Shown one piece after another: positions 34,501 to 46,194 of a stretch of 64,000 bases of DNA. Where the stretch lies: NCBI RefSeq assembly GCF_019097595.1, contig NC_080717.1:10539336-10603335 (forward strand), read 5' to 3'. The position numbers and the translations under genes were made by a program. Below the pieces are notes generated by a model. It saw only the letters and a list, made by a program, of their open reading frames with translations, did not search any database and had not been told where the DNA came from. This DNA comes from Hemibagrus wyckioides. Its lineage: Eukaryota; Chordata; Actinopteri; Siluriformes; Bagridae. Every line of letters starts with the position of its first letter. Position 1 is the stretch's first letter.

Positions 34501-37500
34501 ACTCCACACACACACATGCACAGGGCGAAAACAGGAATCGAAAACCCAAACCTGAGAGTAACGTGTTAACCACTAAGCCACTGATAATTCCATGCAAATT
34601 CTAAAAACATTGTGTTATTAAGACACTAACACTAAAGTGTTAATAATGTGATATAACATGTTTATAACACTTTGACATGTGATAGTTTAAATATTTTTGT
34701 TAAGCCGCTACTCTTCTGTCATTATGTATACAGGCAGGCGGATGATGAATACCAAATCCTTGCAAATTCCTGGCGATACTCGAGCGCATTCACCAACAAG
34801 ATTTTCTTTGCCATGGTGGATTTTGATGAAGGCGCAGATGTGTTTCAGATGGTAACCATGGTTTTTTTTTTGTTTACAAACAGCCAGAAAGTTTAAAGAA
34901 CAGCACTAATTCACATCTCTTTCTCCAGCTTAATATGAACTCGGCCCCCACTTTCATCAACTTCCCACCCAAGGGGAAGCCCAAGCGTGCAGACACCTAC
35001 GAGCTGCAGGTTCGAGGCTTTGCGGCCGAGCAGCTCGCTCGATGGGTTGCGGACAGAACCGAGGTCCATGTAAGTTATTCCGTTTCCTAAAAATGTTACA
35101 TATGTTATTTTCCTGATGTTTCTGGTGCTTTTTTTCCCACCAGTGCGACTTGCAGAATTGCTTTAGTGTTTTGAAACATTTCTGTCTTGTATAATGTTGC
35201 AAGTAATCCAGCAGAAGCTTGTGGTTTAAACTCATTTGTAATCTTCCAAAACAATACATTTAAAGGTGTATGTAGATCTCCTTTCAGGACAATACATTGC
35301 ACATCTGGATGTTGAACATTCATTCAAAACCTTTTGGTTTCAGTGTGATAGTGATTGAGTGTTATGCAAACATTTCTATTTTACTATAGAAAGTGTTATA
35401 TAGCAGGTCTAGTTCTGTATAACTGACCAGCACTTCACTGGGACTGACCGGGACAGAAGCCAGAATCATTTTTTCAAGAATGATAGTTTATTTGCATTTA
35501 TTAAGAATTGATCATTTTGACACATATGTTGAGAGAAAATATTAATATTTAAATTAAAGTATTTTTTTAGCAAAAGCAAAAAGAGGTTCTTTTAATATAC
35601 ATTAGTGGACAGTGATGTGAAATCGCATATCCCATCCTCGGGAGGTTTGGGTCAGAGCACAGGGTCAGCCATGATGCAGCGCCCCTAGAGCAGGGTGGGT
35701 TGGAGGATTTGCTCAAGGGCCCAGCAGTGGCAGCTTGGCAGTGATGGGGCTTGAACCCCGATCTTCTGGTCAACGACCCAGACCACTTGTGCTACCCCCA
35801 TCCCCAGTAGTAGTAGTAGTAGAAAATATGAATTATTGTGTGTATAATTATTTTTAGTTCTTTTATTATGGATGCCAATAATTCTGGAAGGCTTTGTGTT
35901 TGTGCTTGACCTTTTTATATTGTTGTATGTCCTGACAGATCAGGGTGATTAGACCACCAAACTATGCTGGGCCACTGATGCTGGGCTTGCTCCTGGCTCT
36001 CATTGGGAGTTTGGCATATGTGCGGCGCAACAATCTCGAGTTTCTCTACAACAAAAATGTCTGGGCTTTCTCAGCACTGGTCAGTACTCACCACATTTAT
36101 ACGTAAACAGCGTAAACATGTTCCTCCTGTATCCAGCATGCTGTTGTTGACTACCTGCTACTGCTAGGCTTGAGCCCACATGCTATAGCATAAGAGATAA
36201 GACAGGGTTTCCTGGAATGTATTGTGACAAGTAGCACTAGTTAGTGTATATAGATACTGCGTCATATGAAGTGCATCATTCTTTAAAATCTACTTACACA
36301 AACACTTAATCACACAGAAAAGCTCCACCATCTCACTAATTTTATATCTCTTTGTGTAAAGCATCCATCTTACCTGCAATCTGCTCATTTACTGCATTTC
36401 ACCACAACTTTTAAACAACAGCATAATGACAAATCTGCTGATTTTTTTTTTTTTTTTTACACAGCTAATGTCATTAAATTAGTCAAACAAATATTCTCTG
36501 TACCTCCTCAGTTTTTTGTTTTGATCATGACATCTGGTCAGATGTGGAACCACATTCGAGGGCCTCCATACGCTCACAAAAATCCCAACAGTGGTCAAGT
36601 GGTGAGTTTAATGTTCAAGCACCAGAATGTTAACATAAGTCTTTTTTATAATTCTGAATGGGAATTTCTTTGTGTGTTTTCAGAGTTACATCCACGGCAG
36701 CAGTCAAGCTCAGTTTGTGGCCGAGACACACATTGTTCTTCTGTTCAGTATCCATATATTATATTATATATTGTTAAGACTACAGTTCTCAAATAGCTCC
36801 AGAGTGCTAAAATCACAGACTTGTGTTCAGCCCAATGCAGAGTTACCTATCTCTCAAAGTTGCTTATATCTGTATTATATCATGTCAAAAAGTGCTTTTT
36901 TTTTTAAACCATTTATGGTTACTAGTAATGTTAAACATCGTTAGGACAAGTTGCCTCACCTCAGTTGTTTTCTCCCTCTTAAAGAGACAAACAAACAGCT
37001 TTTCATTTTACTAAGAACTGAAAAGTCTTCTGTCCTGGACATGCCCATAGTAGACATACTGACCACAACATAAATGTTAAATAACCTTTTCCTTAGAGAA
37101 ATCCTTCTCATATTGAAGATTAAATGTTTTTCTAACACATTTTCTTACTTTGTTTATTATAAGGCTTAGATTTTGTGGGGTGTCCAACATACAGGTCCAT
37201 GTGAAAGAGTTGTTATTGAAACAGTATCATTAGTGCATTATTATAAACCTTTGACTTCTGTATGATTTACTGTCACGGGAAATTATCTTCAGAGTTTGAG
37301 AATTCGACAGCACCGTGGTATAAGGAGAATATAATTACATTAACATTCTTAGACACACCTTAACGCCCTGGTTCAGATGCAGCTATTACTTTCGGAATGG
37401 TGCTTCTCCACAACGCGGCGACTTCTGATATGGACATCGGGAAGAGGAAATGTATGTCCCTTTATTCTGCTTTCATTCAGGATGTGAAGCCTTTTAGAAG

Positions 37501-38956
37501 TGATTTAATGGCAAGCAATACACTTTCCGGGTCGCATTGTACAAGATGACGTTTTAGTGCCATAATCCGGACACGTTTGCACTGATCCTTTCACATTTCT
37601 TATGTCTTAGTCATGTGTGTGGCTGGAATTGGGCTGGTGGTACTCTTCTTCAGCTGGCTGTTGTCCATCTTCAAGGCCAAATACCATGGATATCCTTACA
37701 GGTAGATTCTTCATATCCATTATAGTCCTGTTTACAATAAAAGCACATTTTCATGACACTTATGTTTATTTTTATATTCATGATCATCTCAATTTGAAGC
37801 ACATCACGTGGCGTCCACATGTTGTGTTTACGTAGAAATCAATTACTTGATTAGATAAAACCACAGCCAGGCTTTTTAAATGGCTGTTGTATCACGAGCT
37901 CCAGAGCATAAGTAACACTCAGGTCATGTTACATTTTTTAGCTTTAGTAAGACAAGTATCCAGTAAAGACCGCTATCAGGAACACCTGAACAATTATGCA
38001 GTTATCTAATGAGGCAATCACACAGCAGCAGCAGCATGGTGTATAAAAACATGCAGAGATAGGCTGCTTTGAGTATTTCAGAAGCTGCTGATCTCCTGGG
38101 TTCACAGCAATGTATGTGTTTCCATAAAGAAACACTACTCTTACCTTAGCCAGGATTGAAGTGATGAAAATGTGTTATGATTATATACAACAAGCAGACA
38201 TAACATTATGACCACTGACAGGTGAAGTAAATAGCACTGATGATCTCCTCATCATGCCACCTGTTAGTGGGTGGGATATATTAGGCAGCAAGTGAACATT
38301 TTGTCCTCAAAGTTGATGTGTTAGAAGCAGGAAAAATGGGCAAGCATAAGGATTTGAGCGAGTTTGATAAAGGGCCAAATTGTGATGGTTAGACGACTGG
38401 ATCAGAGCATCCCAGTCTGCAGTGGTCAGTATCTATCAAATGTGGTCCAAGGAAGGAACAGTGGTGATCCGGCGACAGGGTCAACGGGTGACCAAGGCTC
38501 AATGATGCCCGTGGGGACAGACGAGCTGCTGTTGGTCAAATTGCTGAAGAAGTTAATGTTGGTTCTGATAGAAAGGTGTCAGAATACACAGTGCTTGATT
38601 GGTCAGGGCTGTTTTCGCAGGAAAAGGGGGTCCAACACCATATTAGGCAAGTGGTCATAATGGTATGCCTGATCGGTGTATATGAATTTGTATAACACAG
38701 TTTTGGCTCCTTTTACATAAATTGCTAAGAATATAACATGCAAATCAAGACACTGTTTATCACCGAGACATACATAAGAGTTGGGCTTCGAAATTCATCG
38801 ATCCTGGTAAAGCTGAATGGATTATTTTTCAGTATTTTTAGACATTTCGAAACATTTCAGATTTTGGATTGGTTTAAAATGTAGTAATTATTCTCTAACT
38901 AACATGAATGGCTTTTTCTTGTCTGTTTGTATTTTTGCAGTTTCCTGATGAGTTAA
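31493..38956 (+). CDS. magt1: magt1, OST3/OST6-family subunit of the STT3B oligosaccharyltransferase (complete)
   Basis: MAGT1 is an ER-membrane thioredoxin-fold oxidoreductase of the STT3B complex: it forms transient mixed disulfides that help glycosylate cysteine-rich acceptor sites, and has also been described as a Mg2+ transporter. Ten exons: 31493-31573, 33060-33229, 34734-34851, 34929-35069, 35939-36079, 36512-36601, 36684-36747, 37377-37451, 37611-37701, 38941-38956; all GT-AG; 328 residues (human 335). Residues 1-22 are a signal peptide; 28-165 the thioredoxin-like domain with the redox motif C80-G-V-C83 and the sequon N64-Y-S. Four membrane segments follow, near 182-199, 211-226, 262-279 and 295-315. 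[17 protein letters not shown] and [19 protein letters not shown] are family signatures. AMVDFDEG and the C-terminus KYHGYPYSFLMS point to MAGT1 rather than its paralogue TUSC3, although some residues ([16 protein letters not shown]) resemble TUSC3. A GTG 15 bases upstream is in frame but unlikely as a start. Confidence 0.96.
32132..32645 (-). mobile_element. mariner family B in magt1 intron 1
   Basis: TA-flanked, with TIRs TACACTATGTTGCCAAAAG and the inverse CAATATAGTGTA. The minus strand keeps a long open stretch ([52 protein letters not shown]) but lacks the N-terminal DNA-binding region. Best preserved of the family here. Confidence 0.92.
33060..33229 (+). CDS. magt1: magt1 exon 2 (redox motif)
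   Basis: Encodes residues 28-83, including [13 protein letters not shown], the sequon in PPRNYSV, and [14 protein letters not shown] with the C-G-V-C active site. The acceptor is CCTCAG and the donor GTGAGA. It splits Arg84. Confidence 0.96.
33468..34019 (-). mobile_element. mariner family B in magt1 intron 2, rearranged
   Basis: Main body reads on the minus strand from about 33500 and ends TTTGGCAATATAGTGTA. The left end is replaced by 'aattagatcggagactgcga', a piece in the opposite direction, so this copy is also rearranged at one end. Confidence 0.83.
34081..34237. mobile_element. hAT-type MITE with target-site duplication
   Basis: Palindromic 'taggggtgtccaaacttatc' to 'ataagattggacacccctg'. 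Flanks GCCTAGGT (34073-34080) and GCCCAGGT (34238-34245) match 7 of 8, as expected for an 8-bp hAT target duplication. Confidence 0.88.
34480..34585 (-). repeat. dispersed fish repeat, fragment
   Basis: 'aacatgcaaactccacacac', 'gaatcgaaaacccaaacctg' and 'gtgttaaccactaagccact' are the reverse of the text seen at 52670-52780 ('ggggttcggggtttgattcc', 'aatttgcatgttcttcctgt'). One retroposon family is inferred. Confidence 0.6.
34734..34851 (+). CDS. magt1: magt1 exon 3
   Basis: Encodes residues 84-123: [19 protein letters not shown], then [19 protein letters not shown] and Met. Central beta/alpha part of the thioredoxin-like fold. The acceptor is TACAG and the donor GTAACC. Confidence 0.96.
34929..35069 (+). 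CDS. magt1: magt1 exon 4
   Basis: Encodes residues 124-170: [19 protein letters not shown], then [19 protein letters not shown] and [19 protein letters not shown] holds the cis-proline of the fold. The acceptor is CTCCAG and the donor GTAAGT. Confidence 0.96.
35612..35800 (-). repeat. tRNA-derived SINE (reverse)
   Basis: Reverse copy of the SINE at 20195: 'agcacagggtcagccatgat', 'tggcagcttggcagtgatgg' and 'ggcttgaaccccgatcttct'. It lies in magt1 intron 4. Confidence 0.78.
35939..36079 (+). CDS. magt1: magt1 exon 5 (membrane segment 1)
   Basis: Encodes residues 171-217: [20 protein letters not shown], then [19 protein letters not shown] and NVWAFSAL. The first membrane helix and the start of the second. 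The acceptor is GACAG and the donor GTCAGT. Confidence 0.96.
36512..36601 (+). CDS. magt1: magt1 exon 6
   Basis: Encodes residues 218-247: [19 protein letters not shown] and [11 protein letters not shown]. Completes membrane helix 2 and gives the invariant lumen-side loop. The donor is GTGAGT. Confidence 0.97.
36684..36747 (+). CDS. magt1: magt1 exon 7
   Basis: Encodes residues 248-268: [20 protein letters not shown], then Phe and the first base of Asn269. The acceptor is TTTCAG and the donor GTATCC. Confidence 0.96.
37377..37451 (+). CDS. magt1: magt1 exon 8
   Basis: Encodes residues 269-293: [19 protein letters not shown] and DIGKRK. Membrane helix 3 and the following loop; [11 protein letters not shown] is close to human MAGT1 and unlike TUSC3 (ATSKGDVGKRR, recalled). 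The donor is GTATGT. Confidence 0.96.
37611..37701 (+). CDS. magt1: magt1 exon 9
   Basis: Encodes residues 294-323: [19 protein letters not shown] and [11 protein letters not shown], membrane helix 4 and the conserved tail. The donor is GTAGAT. Confidence 0.96.
37965..38105 (+). mobile_element. Tc1-like family C fragment
   Basis: 'aggaacacctgaacaattat', 'tctaatgaggcaatcacaca' and 'gctttgagtatttcagaagc' are the family C 5' end with most of the coding region lost. Confidence 0.72.
38186..38680 (+). mobile_element. Tc1-like family A, internally deleted
   Basis: TA-flanked, ending GCCTGATCGGTGTA. The plus strand reads [13 protein letters not shown] and [16 protein letters not shown] in the style of this family's N-terminus and read-through end. 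It is the plus-strand counterpart of 1682 and 18547. Confidence 0.88.
38941..38956 (+). CDS. magt1: magt1 exon 10 (C-terminus and stop)
   Basis: Completes Ser324 and encodes FLMS, then TAA. The acceptor is TTTGCAG. The same short last coding exon and SFLMS ending are known for MAGT1. The 3' UTR follows. Confidence 0.95.
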
Positions 38957-39737
38957 GCACAGAGCTGGGGAATATCTCAGTTCCTCAGTGGAAGGTTGAC
39001 GTTTCAAGAACCTTTTTTCTTCAGAACCTTCTACAGCTCAACATGCCTTACTGGTTAACAACAACTTAAACTTTCATTTCTGTCTGATTTCTATTCGTGT
39101 TTGGGAGTTTTTTTGTTTGTTTGTTTGTTTTTTTGTTTTTTTCTCTTATTTAAAGTCTAATCGAATTTTTTTATTTGTCTTTTAAACCTTATTAGGATAA
39201 GTGACTGAGAAGGTTACTCTAAAAGCTGTGGACAGCAGATCAGATGTTTGTGATTATTGTGATGTTTACTGGCGAATGCATCATTACCCTCCACAGGCTA
39301 TGCAGTCGTTCATTGACCTGTTCTAACTTTCAAGGTGAAAACTCCAGGTTTGAAGATGCATGAGGACGAGCACAATGTTTTTCCACGCTACCTCTTGAAT
39401 CATGTACATTTGAAGCGTTCCAAAGCCAAAACACGAAGCAGTCCCCTAGTTAGTGTAGTTGCTTTTCTCTGGGGTGTTTGAATGTACCACTCTGTGCTCA
39501 GTTTCCTTAATGTATCTGGATGATTAAAGTATGATGAGCTTGGTGAAGGTGATGTCCTGCTTTCCATTAATGTTTTAATACACCCTTGTCATCTTTCCCT
39601 CACAACTCACAAGTGCCTACTATCTGACACATGTGGCCAGGGAACAGGATATAGCGTAAGCATAGAAACGTTTCCATGGTGAGTTTTACCTTTGAACCAT
39701 GCATATCAGCTTGCTAACTGCTTAGCATTGTAATAAA
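38957..39737 (+). terminator. magt1: magt1 3' UTR with candidate poly(A) signals
   Basis: Two candidate signals: ATTAAA at 39523-39528 and AATAAA at 39732-39737. The first would give a 3' UTR of about 590 bases. Which is used cannot be decided from the sequence. Confidence 0.55.
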
Positions 39738-40479
39738 CAGTCAGCTGTTGTGGACGGAGTTGCAGTGCCTCTTGGGCTGAAGTCTTGCAGCACTTAGCTC
39801 AGTCCCTCAAGCTGATTTTATTTGAGCTGATAAAGTGTTGACAGCAGGTGTTCATTAAGGTGGAAGTGGACAAGAGTGTTTAAGACAGTAATGGAACACA
39901 GACTCGTACACCTATGTTAAAAATCAAGGTGCTGCTCTGTGTAATGCCTCAGGTGATGCCATGTGCCATTAAAAGTGCCTTAATTACCAGTTTGCTTTGT
40001 GGTTTGTGTGCTTCATCTGAATTTTTGTTGGTAATGAGTACAAGTTGTTAGAATAGTTTAAAAAGCAAGACACCGGTTCTGTTAGTTTACTCTGAGAAAC
40101 CAATGAATGACGAAAATGGCAGATGTGTGCGTGGTAGAGGTGCAGCTGTTCAGTGCTCTCAATATTCATATCGATAGCGGTCTTCAGATTTAGACCTGAA
40201 GTGGGTGTGGTCTAAAAGAAAAGGGGTTTCCCCTACCGCTGTGCCTTTGGAAAAACTGAAAAATACATAACTGACAAGATCTAGACATCTGTACATCTGT
40301 AGCTGTTTCCTAAAATATAAACAAACCAACTTAATTTTAACAAGAGGATCCAAACCAGCACTGAGGATGAATGAACCTTGTAAATGCTTCATATGGCGAC
40401 TTGTGTAATATATTTACTAATATTACATTACAACTTAATTTAGATTGCAACACACACACGTGTGTATATATATATATAT

Positions 40480-40482
40480 GTG

Positions 40483-40550
<68 letters not shown>
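40480..40550. repeat. (TA)n microsatellite
   Basis: About 70 bases of almost uninterrupted TA with one TGTATG break. Adjacent to a CACACACGTGTGTATA run. Open frames on both strands are repeat translations. Confidence 0.97.
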
Positions 40551-40552
<2 letters not shown>

Positions 40553-40589
40553 CACAGTCCATTGTACATACAAACATTTATCCAATCAA

Positions 40590-40692
40590 TTCATGTCAAG
40601 AGTCAAGAAGCTTTTTTTGTCATTTCAACCATATATAGCGGACACAGTACATAATGAAATGAGCCCACGAATCAGCCAGAAATGTGGGAGCA
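40590..40692 (+). repeat. dispersed repeat, 'tcaagaagctttntgtcatt'
   Basis: 'agagtcaagaagcttttttt', then 'catatatagcggacacagta' matches 57775-57830 ('gattcaagaagctttgtcat', 'catatagctgacgcagtaca'). Both are followed by 'aatgaaat'. A retroposon 3' region is inferred. Confidence 0.65.
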
Positions 40693-40863
40693 GCACAATG
40701 TAATGCATTCTGTGTAAAATCTGGAGACTATTGTGCATGCAAAATCCCACGAGATCAGCAGTTTCAGATTTCACAAATACTGAAACCAGCCCTTTTTGCA
40801 TCAGTAACGATACCACAGTCTCTCTCTCTCTCTCTTATATAAAGAGAATAACAAATTGCATCT

Positions 40864-41405
40864 TCAATGCTGGTTCTGATAGAAAGGTGTGAGAATACAC
40901 AGGGCGTCACAGTTTGTTGTGTATGGGGACTGCATAGCTGCAGACCAGCCAGGGTGCCCATGCTGACCCCTGTGCACCACTGAAAGGGGCAACAAAGGGC
41001 ATGTGATGGAAAGGGCAATGGAAGAAGGTGGCCTTGTCTGATGAATCATGTTTTCTTTTACATCACGTGGATGTCCGGGTACGTGTGCGTCACTTACCTG
41101 GGGAACACACAGCACCAGGATGCACTACTATGGGAAGAAGGTAAACCGGATGAGGCAGTGTCATGCTTTGGGAAATGTTCTGTTGGGAATCCTTGGGTCC
41201 TGCCATCCATGTGGATGTTACTTTGACACATACCACCTACCTAAGCATTGTAAGGTATTCCCTGATGGCTGTGGCCTCTTTCAGCAGGATAATGCTACAC
41301 AATGCCACAAAGCAAAGATGGTTCAGGAATGATTTGATAAGCACAACAACGAGTTTGAGGTGATCACTTGGCCTCCAAATTCCCTAGATCTCAATCCATT
41401 CGAGC
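40864..41405 (+). mobile_element. Tc1-like family A, DDE-domain piece
   Basis: The plus strand reads transposase catalytic-region text: VAL-SDESCFLLHHVDVRVR, FGKCSVGNPWVLPS, 'gatgttactttgacacatac' and LFQQDNATQCHKAKMVQE, ending near the NSLDLNPFE motif. The Asp of SDE and the D of QQDNA remain, but frameshifts separate them. It supplies the part deleted from the 1682, 18547 and 38186 copies. Confidence 0.85.
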
Positions 41406-42034
41406 AATTTGGTTTGTGTGTGGAGAGAGAGAAGCAGAGAGAGAAAGAAAAGCAGTTTGTTATTTCAGATCCATTTGCATGAATCTTTAATAAACCTATC
41501 ATGTTCCTCAACCCTTTCCCTGTGCTGAAACTCTATTCTGTTTCCTCTCTAAAGCTGGTCAGAAGATGCGATGCTGATTCTGTGCACTAGGTGGTGGAGA
41601 TCGCTTTGTAAACCTACAAATTGCTGCCACCACACTGTTCAGGCTGTTGTGTTTCTTTCATTCCATCCCATTTGAATGCATTTGTTCATCAAGATATCTT
41701 GACTGCTAATAGTTCATGATGATGTGAATCCCTTTAAGTCTTCAGACACTTCAGGAGGCTCACAGAACAGCATTTGTCATTTATTATTGTCATTCAATGT
41801 TTGACAATATTTTAGCAAAATATTTTAAATATTTAATAAAAAAAACAAAATATTTTAAATATGTTTGTTGTAAATGAATTTCTTTACATGTAATATCAAA
41901 TCAAGTCATATAATATTGTCCAATATTTCTGTAGATACTACAGAAATATTGTCCTTCATTTTTGTAGATACTTTCTCATAGAAAACAAATCCAAAAATTG
42001 TAATTATTTCTTATTTTTTATTTTATTTAAAGTA

Positions 42035-42430
42035 GTCTTAATACTCAGGAACACCTGTACACCTTCTCATACACGCAGTTATCTAATCAGCCAATCATGT
42101 GGCAGCAGCGTAATACATAACATTGTGCAGATACAAGACAGCAGGCTTCAGGAAACGTTCATATCAGCCATCATAACAAGGTAAAAAAGGAGATCTCACT
42201 GGGTTTGTCTGTAGCATGATTGCTGGTGCCAGACAGGCTGGTTTGACGATTTCTATACCTGCTGATCTTTGGGATCTTTGCAGCTTTGTGATATAGCAGT
42301 ACAGAAGATTTGAAGCATGAAATGCATTGAAACATCTGCAAGAGTTTGTGATGCAATCATGTCAACATGAACCAGAATCTGACTGGAATGTTTCCAACAT
42401 CCTGTGGAATCCTCGCCATGCAGAATTGAG
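42035..42430 (+). mobile_element. Tc1-like family C, 5' portion
   Basis: 'caggaacacctgtacacctt', 'tctaatcagccaatcatgtg', 'ggcagcagcgtaatacataa', then 'gtagcatgattgctggtgcc' and 'agacaggctggtttgacgat'. This is the clearest family C 5' end. Confidence 0.82.
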
Positions 42431-42731
42431 ACTGTTTTGAGAGCAAAATGAGGCTCTACTCAGTGCTCAGTGATTATACTGTGTAGCATGAAAAGGTCAT
42501 TACAGAGGATACATTGTGGAAGTCACAATTCTGGATAGTTTTCTTTCTACACTGATGCTACATTGAAATGATTAGATGCTCCACTGAGCCTGTGAGATTG
42601 CAGTATCTTGTAGAGTCTTCGAAGGTCTAAATAAAAATGTACCAAGGATAAATATACTATTTTTATGGATTTGTTATTACATAAGTAGTCGGTTTAAAAA
42701 GCACTCAAGTAGAGTACAAATACCCCCAAAA

Positions 42732-43239
42732 TACACTAGATTGCCAAATGTTTTGGGACACCCCTCAAAATCATTGAGTTCAGGTGTTATTTTTCAGGGA
42801 TTGGGTTTGGCTGCTTAGTTCCAGTGAAAGGAACTCTTAATGCTTCAGCATACCAAGACATTTTGGATAATTTCCTGCTCCCAACTTTGTGGGAACAGTT
42901 TTGGGATGACCGCTTCCTGTTCCAACATGACTGCACACCAGTGCACCAAAGCAAGGTCCATAAAGATGAGTGAGTTTGGTGTGGAGGAACTTCACAGAGT
43001 CCTGACCTCAACCTGATAGAACACCTTTGGGATGAATTAGAGTGGAGACATCAACAGTGCCTGACCTCACAAATGCGCTTCTAGAGGAATGGTCAAAAAT
43101 TCCCATACTCACTCCTAAACCTTGTGGAAAGCCTTCCCAGAAGAGTTGAAGCTGTTATAGCTGCAAAGGGCGGGTCAACTCCATATTACATTCATGTGCA
43201 TGTCAGGGCAGACGTCCCAAAACTTTTGGTAATATAGTA
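42732..43239 (+). mobile_element. mariner family B, decayed
   Basis: TA-flanked, starting TACACTAGATTGCCAAATG. The plus strand reads 'ttccagtgaaaggaactctt', then the [15 protein letters not shown] region and [20 protein letters not shown], with small deletions. Confidence 0.9.
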
Positions 43240-44445
43240 CCTCATAAGACTAGTAATGAAATTAGATGTAAGATGGAAGACAACACAAACACACAATTTA
43301 ACAGCAGTTAGGGAAGTTAAAAGTGATACAATAACTGACAAAACAAATGTGAGCTGATTATAGGAAGAGCAGAAAGGATCATGACTTAGGAGAAAAGTTT
43401 AGTCTTGCGCTAATACTCAGGACAAGATCGCTCCACACTCTCGCCACAGGTTTGCCTCTCGCACTGTATTGTCCTTCCTCTTCAAGTGACTGGCAGGCAT
43501 GAAAACAAGCTCTAATCATCAGATACCTAAAGTTAAGCGAGAGATTATGTCATGCAGGAAACTAGCTGGCGGAGAACACTACCATAAAAAGAGCTATAAA
43601 TCTCCACCAAAGGGTTTGAAAAATCCCCTACTGTCCTGAGGGAGGGATTTAAAACCAAACATCTTCACAGGTATCAGAAGATCAGATAATGGTTTCAGGG
43701 CTGGGCTGAATGACTTACGCCATCAACATTCCTTTTAGAGAACAGCATCAGTTTATTTGTTTGGGTTTTTTTTTAATTCCCTGTCCATCACTGTTAAAAA
43801 TATATTTACTTCAGCTTACAATAGTTAAGTAGTAGTAGTAGTACATTTAGTAGTAATAGTAGTATATTTACATCAGCAGTTAAACAAACAAACAACAGCA
43901 ATCATTGGTCCACCCCGAGAGGTTATATTAGTATTGAGTCAGTCCCTTTTTGATGGGACCACCATATTTTTATTGTGAAATTAGGCTCTATATTTAGACA
44001 TGTGGTTGGCATCTGTATCCCCTTTGGCTGAGTGAGGAACAATGCAGGCCTTCTGCAGGGAAACACACACACACACACACACTGTGTGCTACTGTGAGCG
44101 CTCAGCCTGTTGCCTTATATGGTAGCGAAGGCAGCTTCTGGTATGATTGGCCCACTGACATCCCAGCATGAGACGCTCAGATTCTCAGTGGCAAATAACC
44201 TCACCTGTTCCGGCATGAAAATGAAGGCGGGATGTAGGCAGAGCTGAACCACTGCTTACATAATCCCAGACTATGGAGAAATATTTCCTATGATCTAAAG
44301 TGTATTAAAAGAAGAAATAAAAATAAACAAACTACCAGTACTACCAGGTTTTGCACACTGTATTTTTCTTTTTCTTCTTAAAAACAAAACCAACATGAAA
44401 ATGAATCATTTTATATTTAGATAAATATTGTATTTTTATATGTAC

Positions 44446-45245
44446 ACTCTCTGGGCACTTTATTAGGATCACTATACTAACGCTGGATACAGCATCTGAT
44501 CTCATAGCAGCCTCAGTGGTTCATGTTGACATGAGGGCATCATTAAATTTCTGCAGGTTTTTAGGTCCACTTTTATGCTGTGAATAGCCCAAAGGTGTTC
44601 TACTGGATTCTGATCGGGTGAAGTCCACTGAAGAACACTGAACTCATTGTCTTGTTCATGAAACCAGTTTGAGGCAGCTTTTGCTTTGTGAAACGGTCCA
44701 GTATCATGCTGGAATTAGTCACTAGAAGATGGTAAATTGTGGTGATGAAAGAAAGCACATGGTCAGTATCAAAGAGTCAAATGATAAAGTGACAAGTAAG
44801 CATTCTCCACACCATTACACCACCTCCACCAGTCTGGACTGGTGACACAAGGCAGGTTGGGTTCGTGGATTCATTGCTGATGGTGTCAATCATCTGTGTG
44901 AACTTTCATCAGACCAGGTCACAGTCCAGTTTTAGTTTGTCTGTCCTCACTACAGCTCCAGCTTTCTACTCTTTCTGTTCATTCTCTGACAGAAGTGTTA
45001 TTTCTTTTGGTTTTCTGCTGTTTCCCATCTGCCTCAGTGTTCACATGTTGTTCATTCTGAGATGCATTTCTGCTCATCACGTTTTTTTGATTGAGTTCTT
45101 CTAGCCTTTCTGTCAGCTGGCCATTCATTACTGACCTCTCTCATCAACATGGTTTTACATTCTGCAGAACTACTGATTCTTTGCACCAGTCTGAGTAAAC
45201 TCTAGAGCCTCTACATGTGAAAATCTAAGGTGATCATCAGGTATA
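44446..45245 (-). mobile_element. Tc1-like family C, minus-strand copy
   Basis: Starts 'actctctgggcactttatta', the family C 3' terminus, and continues with minus-strand DDE-region text ('gaacctctggatttgatcgg'-type sequence around 44590-44700: 'ggtgttctactggattctga'). Heavily mutated. The 44865-45104 frame is an artefact of this region. Confidence 0.7.
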
Positions 45246-45448
45246 GAAATATAACTGTGTATATAAAATGCAGCGTTCTCATTTCCTCCCTAGAAAGCAT
45301 GAACTTTGTCTAATATTAAAAAAAAAAAAAACACAATTGAGATATATTTCATTGATTATCTAATGTTTTAACTGACTTGATTTAACTAAGCTTCCGTTTT
45401 CTTTGCTAATTCTAGGTTAGCCTGGCATTGATTCCAGTAAGCTAATAT

Positions 45449-45620
45449 AATTCAATTCAATTTATCTGAATAGCATTTTTAACAATGGACACTGAGTCAA
45501 AGCAGCTTGACAGATGTTTAGAAACATCGAGAGAGGTGATAGACATAGAGATGATATGAGGAAGAAACCTTGAGAGAATCCAGGCTTAGAAGGGAACCTC
45601 ATCCTCATTTGAGTGACTAT
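45449..45620 (+). repeat. dispersed repeat ('ttcaattcaatttat' family)
   Basis: 'ttcaattcaatttatctgaa', 'gcatttttaacaatggacac', 'gaaaccttgagagaatccag' and 'aagggaacctcatcctcatt'. A second copy is at 62461-62665. The family is common in catfish and carp as I recall. Confidence 0.75.
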
Positions 45621-46194
45621 AGTTTAATAGTATGCCTCGGTAGTAAACGTTAGTTTGTACGTGAAAACATGACGCTTAATTTTATTGATTAAATCATTTG
45701 CTCTTTTTTTTTTTTTAATACCTGAGCCCATTTAAAGGTATCAACTTTTCACTTTCACTTTTAACTGTGAAGGATCGACACCTTATCTGACCTTTCACTG
45801 AATTTCTGAGAGCTGTTTCCTTGAAAGAAATTTAAAGATACACGCTCTCTTTTAATTACCCCAGCACTTTATTTTCATTTTTCTAAAATGTTCAACTAGG
45901 TTTTTTTCTCCAGTTAATACCTATAGGAGAATGAAAATACCTCAAATACAAAAAAAAAACAAAACTATGAAACATCAGAATCAAGCCATACCTCTTAGTG
46001 CACTTGTGAATAAAAAAGCAATCGAAGCAAGTATGATAAAGGGTGTTTTTATACACCGAGCATTCAAAGTGCTCTCAGAATGAAGACTCAGCACTTTTGT
46101 GTTGACAACACATGAACTTCTATCTTTGACCCCTCACAGACTGTCTACAAACACACACCATATCCAGACCTGCTCAGAAATGATCTCAGTACAG

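Larger units (their letters stand above)
37702..38940. other. magt1 intron 9
   Basis: 1.24 kb. Holds a family C Tc1 fragment (37965-38105), a family A Tc1 (38186-38680), and otherwise nothing recognisable. Confidence 0.7.

Noticed and set aside
31493..38956. Identification as tusc3
   Set aside because: The [11 protein letters not shown] loop, AMVDFDEG and the SFLMS C-terminus match MAGT1; TUSC3 ends differently and has KGDVGKRR in the loop, as I recall.
40337..40703. Ile/Tyr-rich frames on both strands
   Set aside because: Translations of the (TA)n microsatellite.
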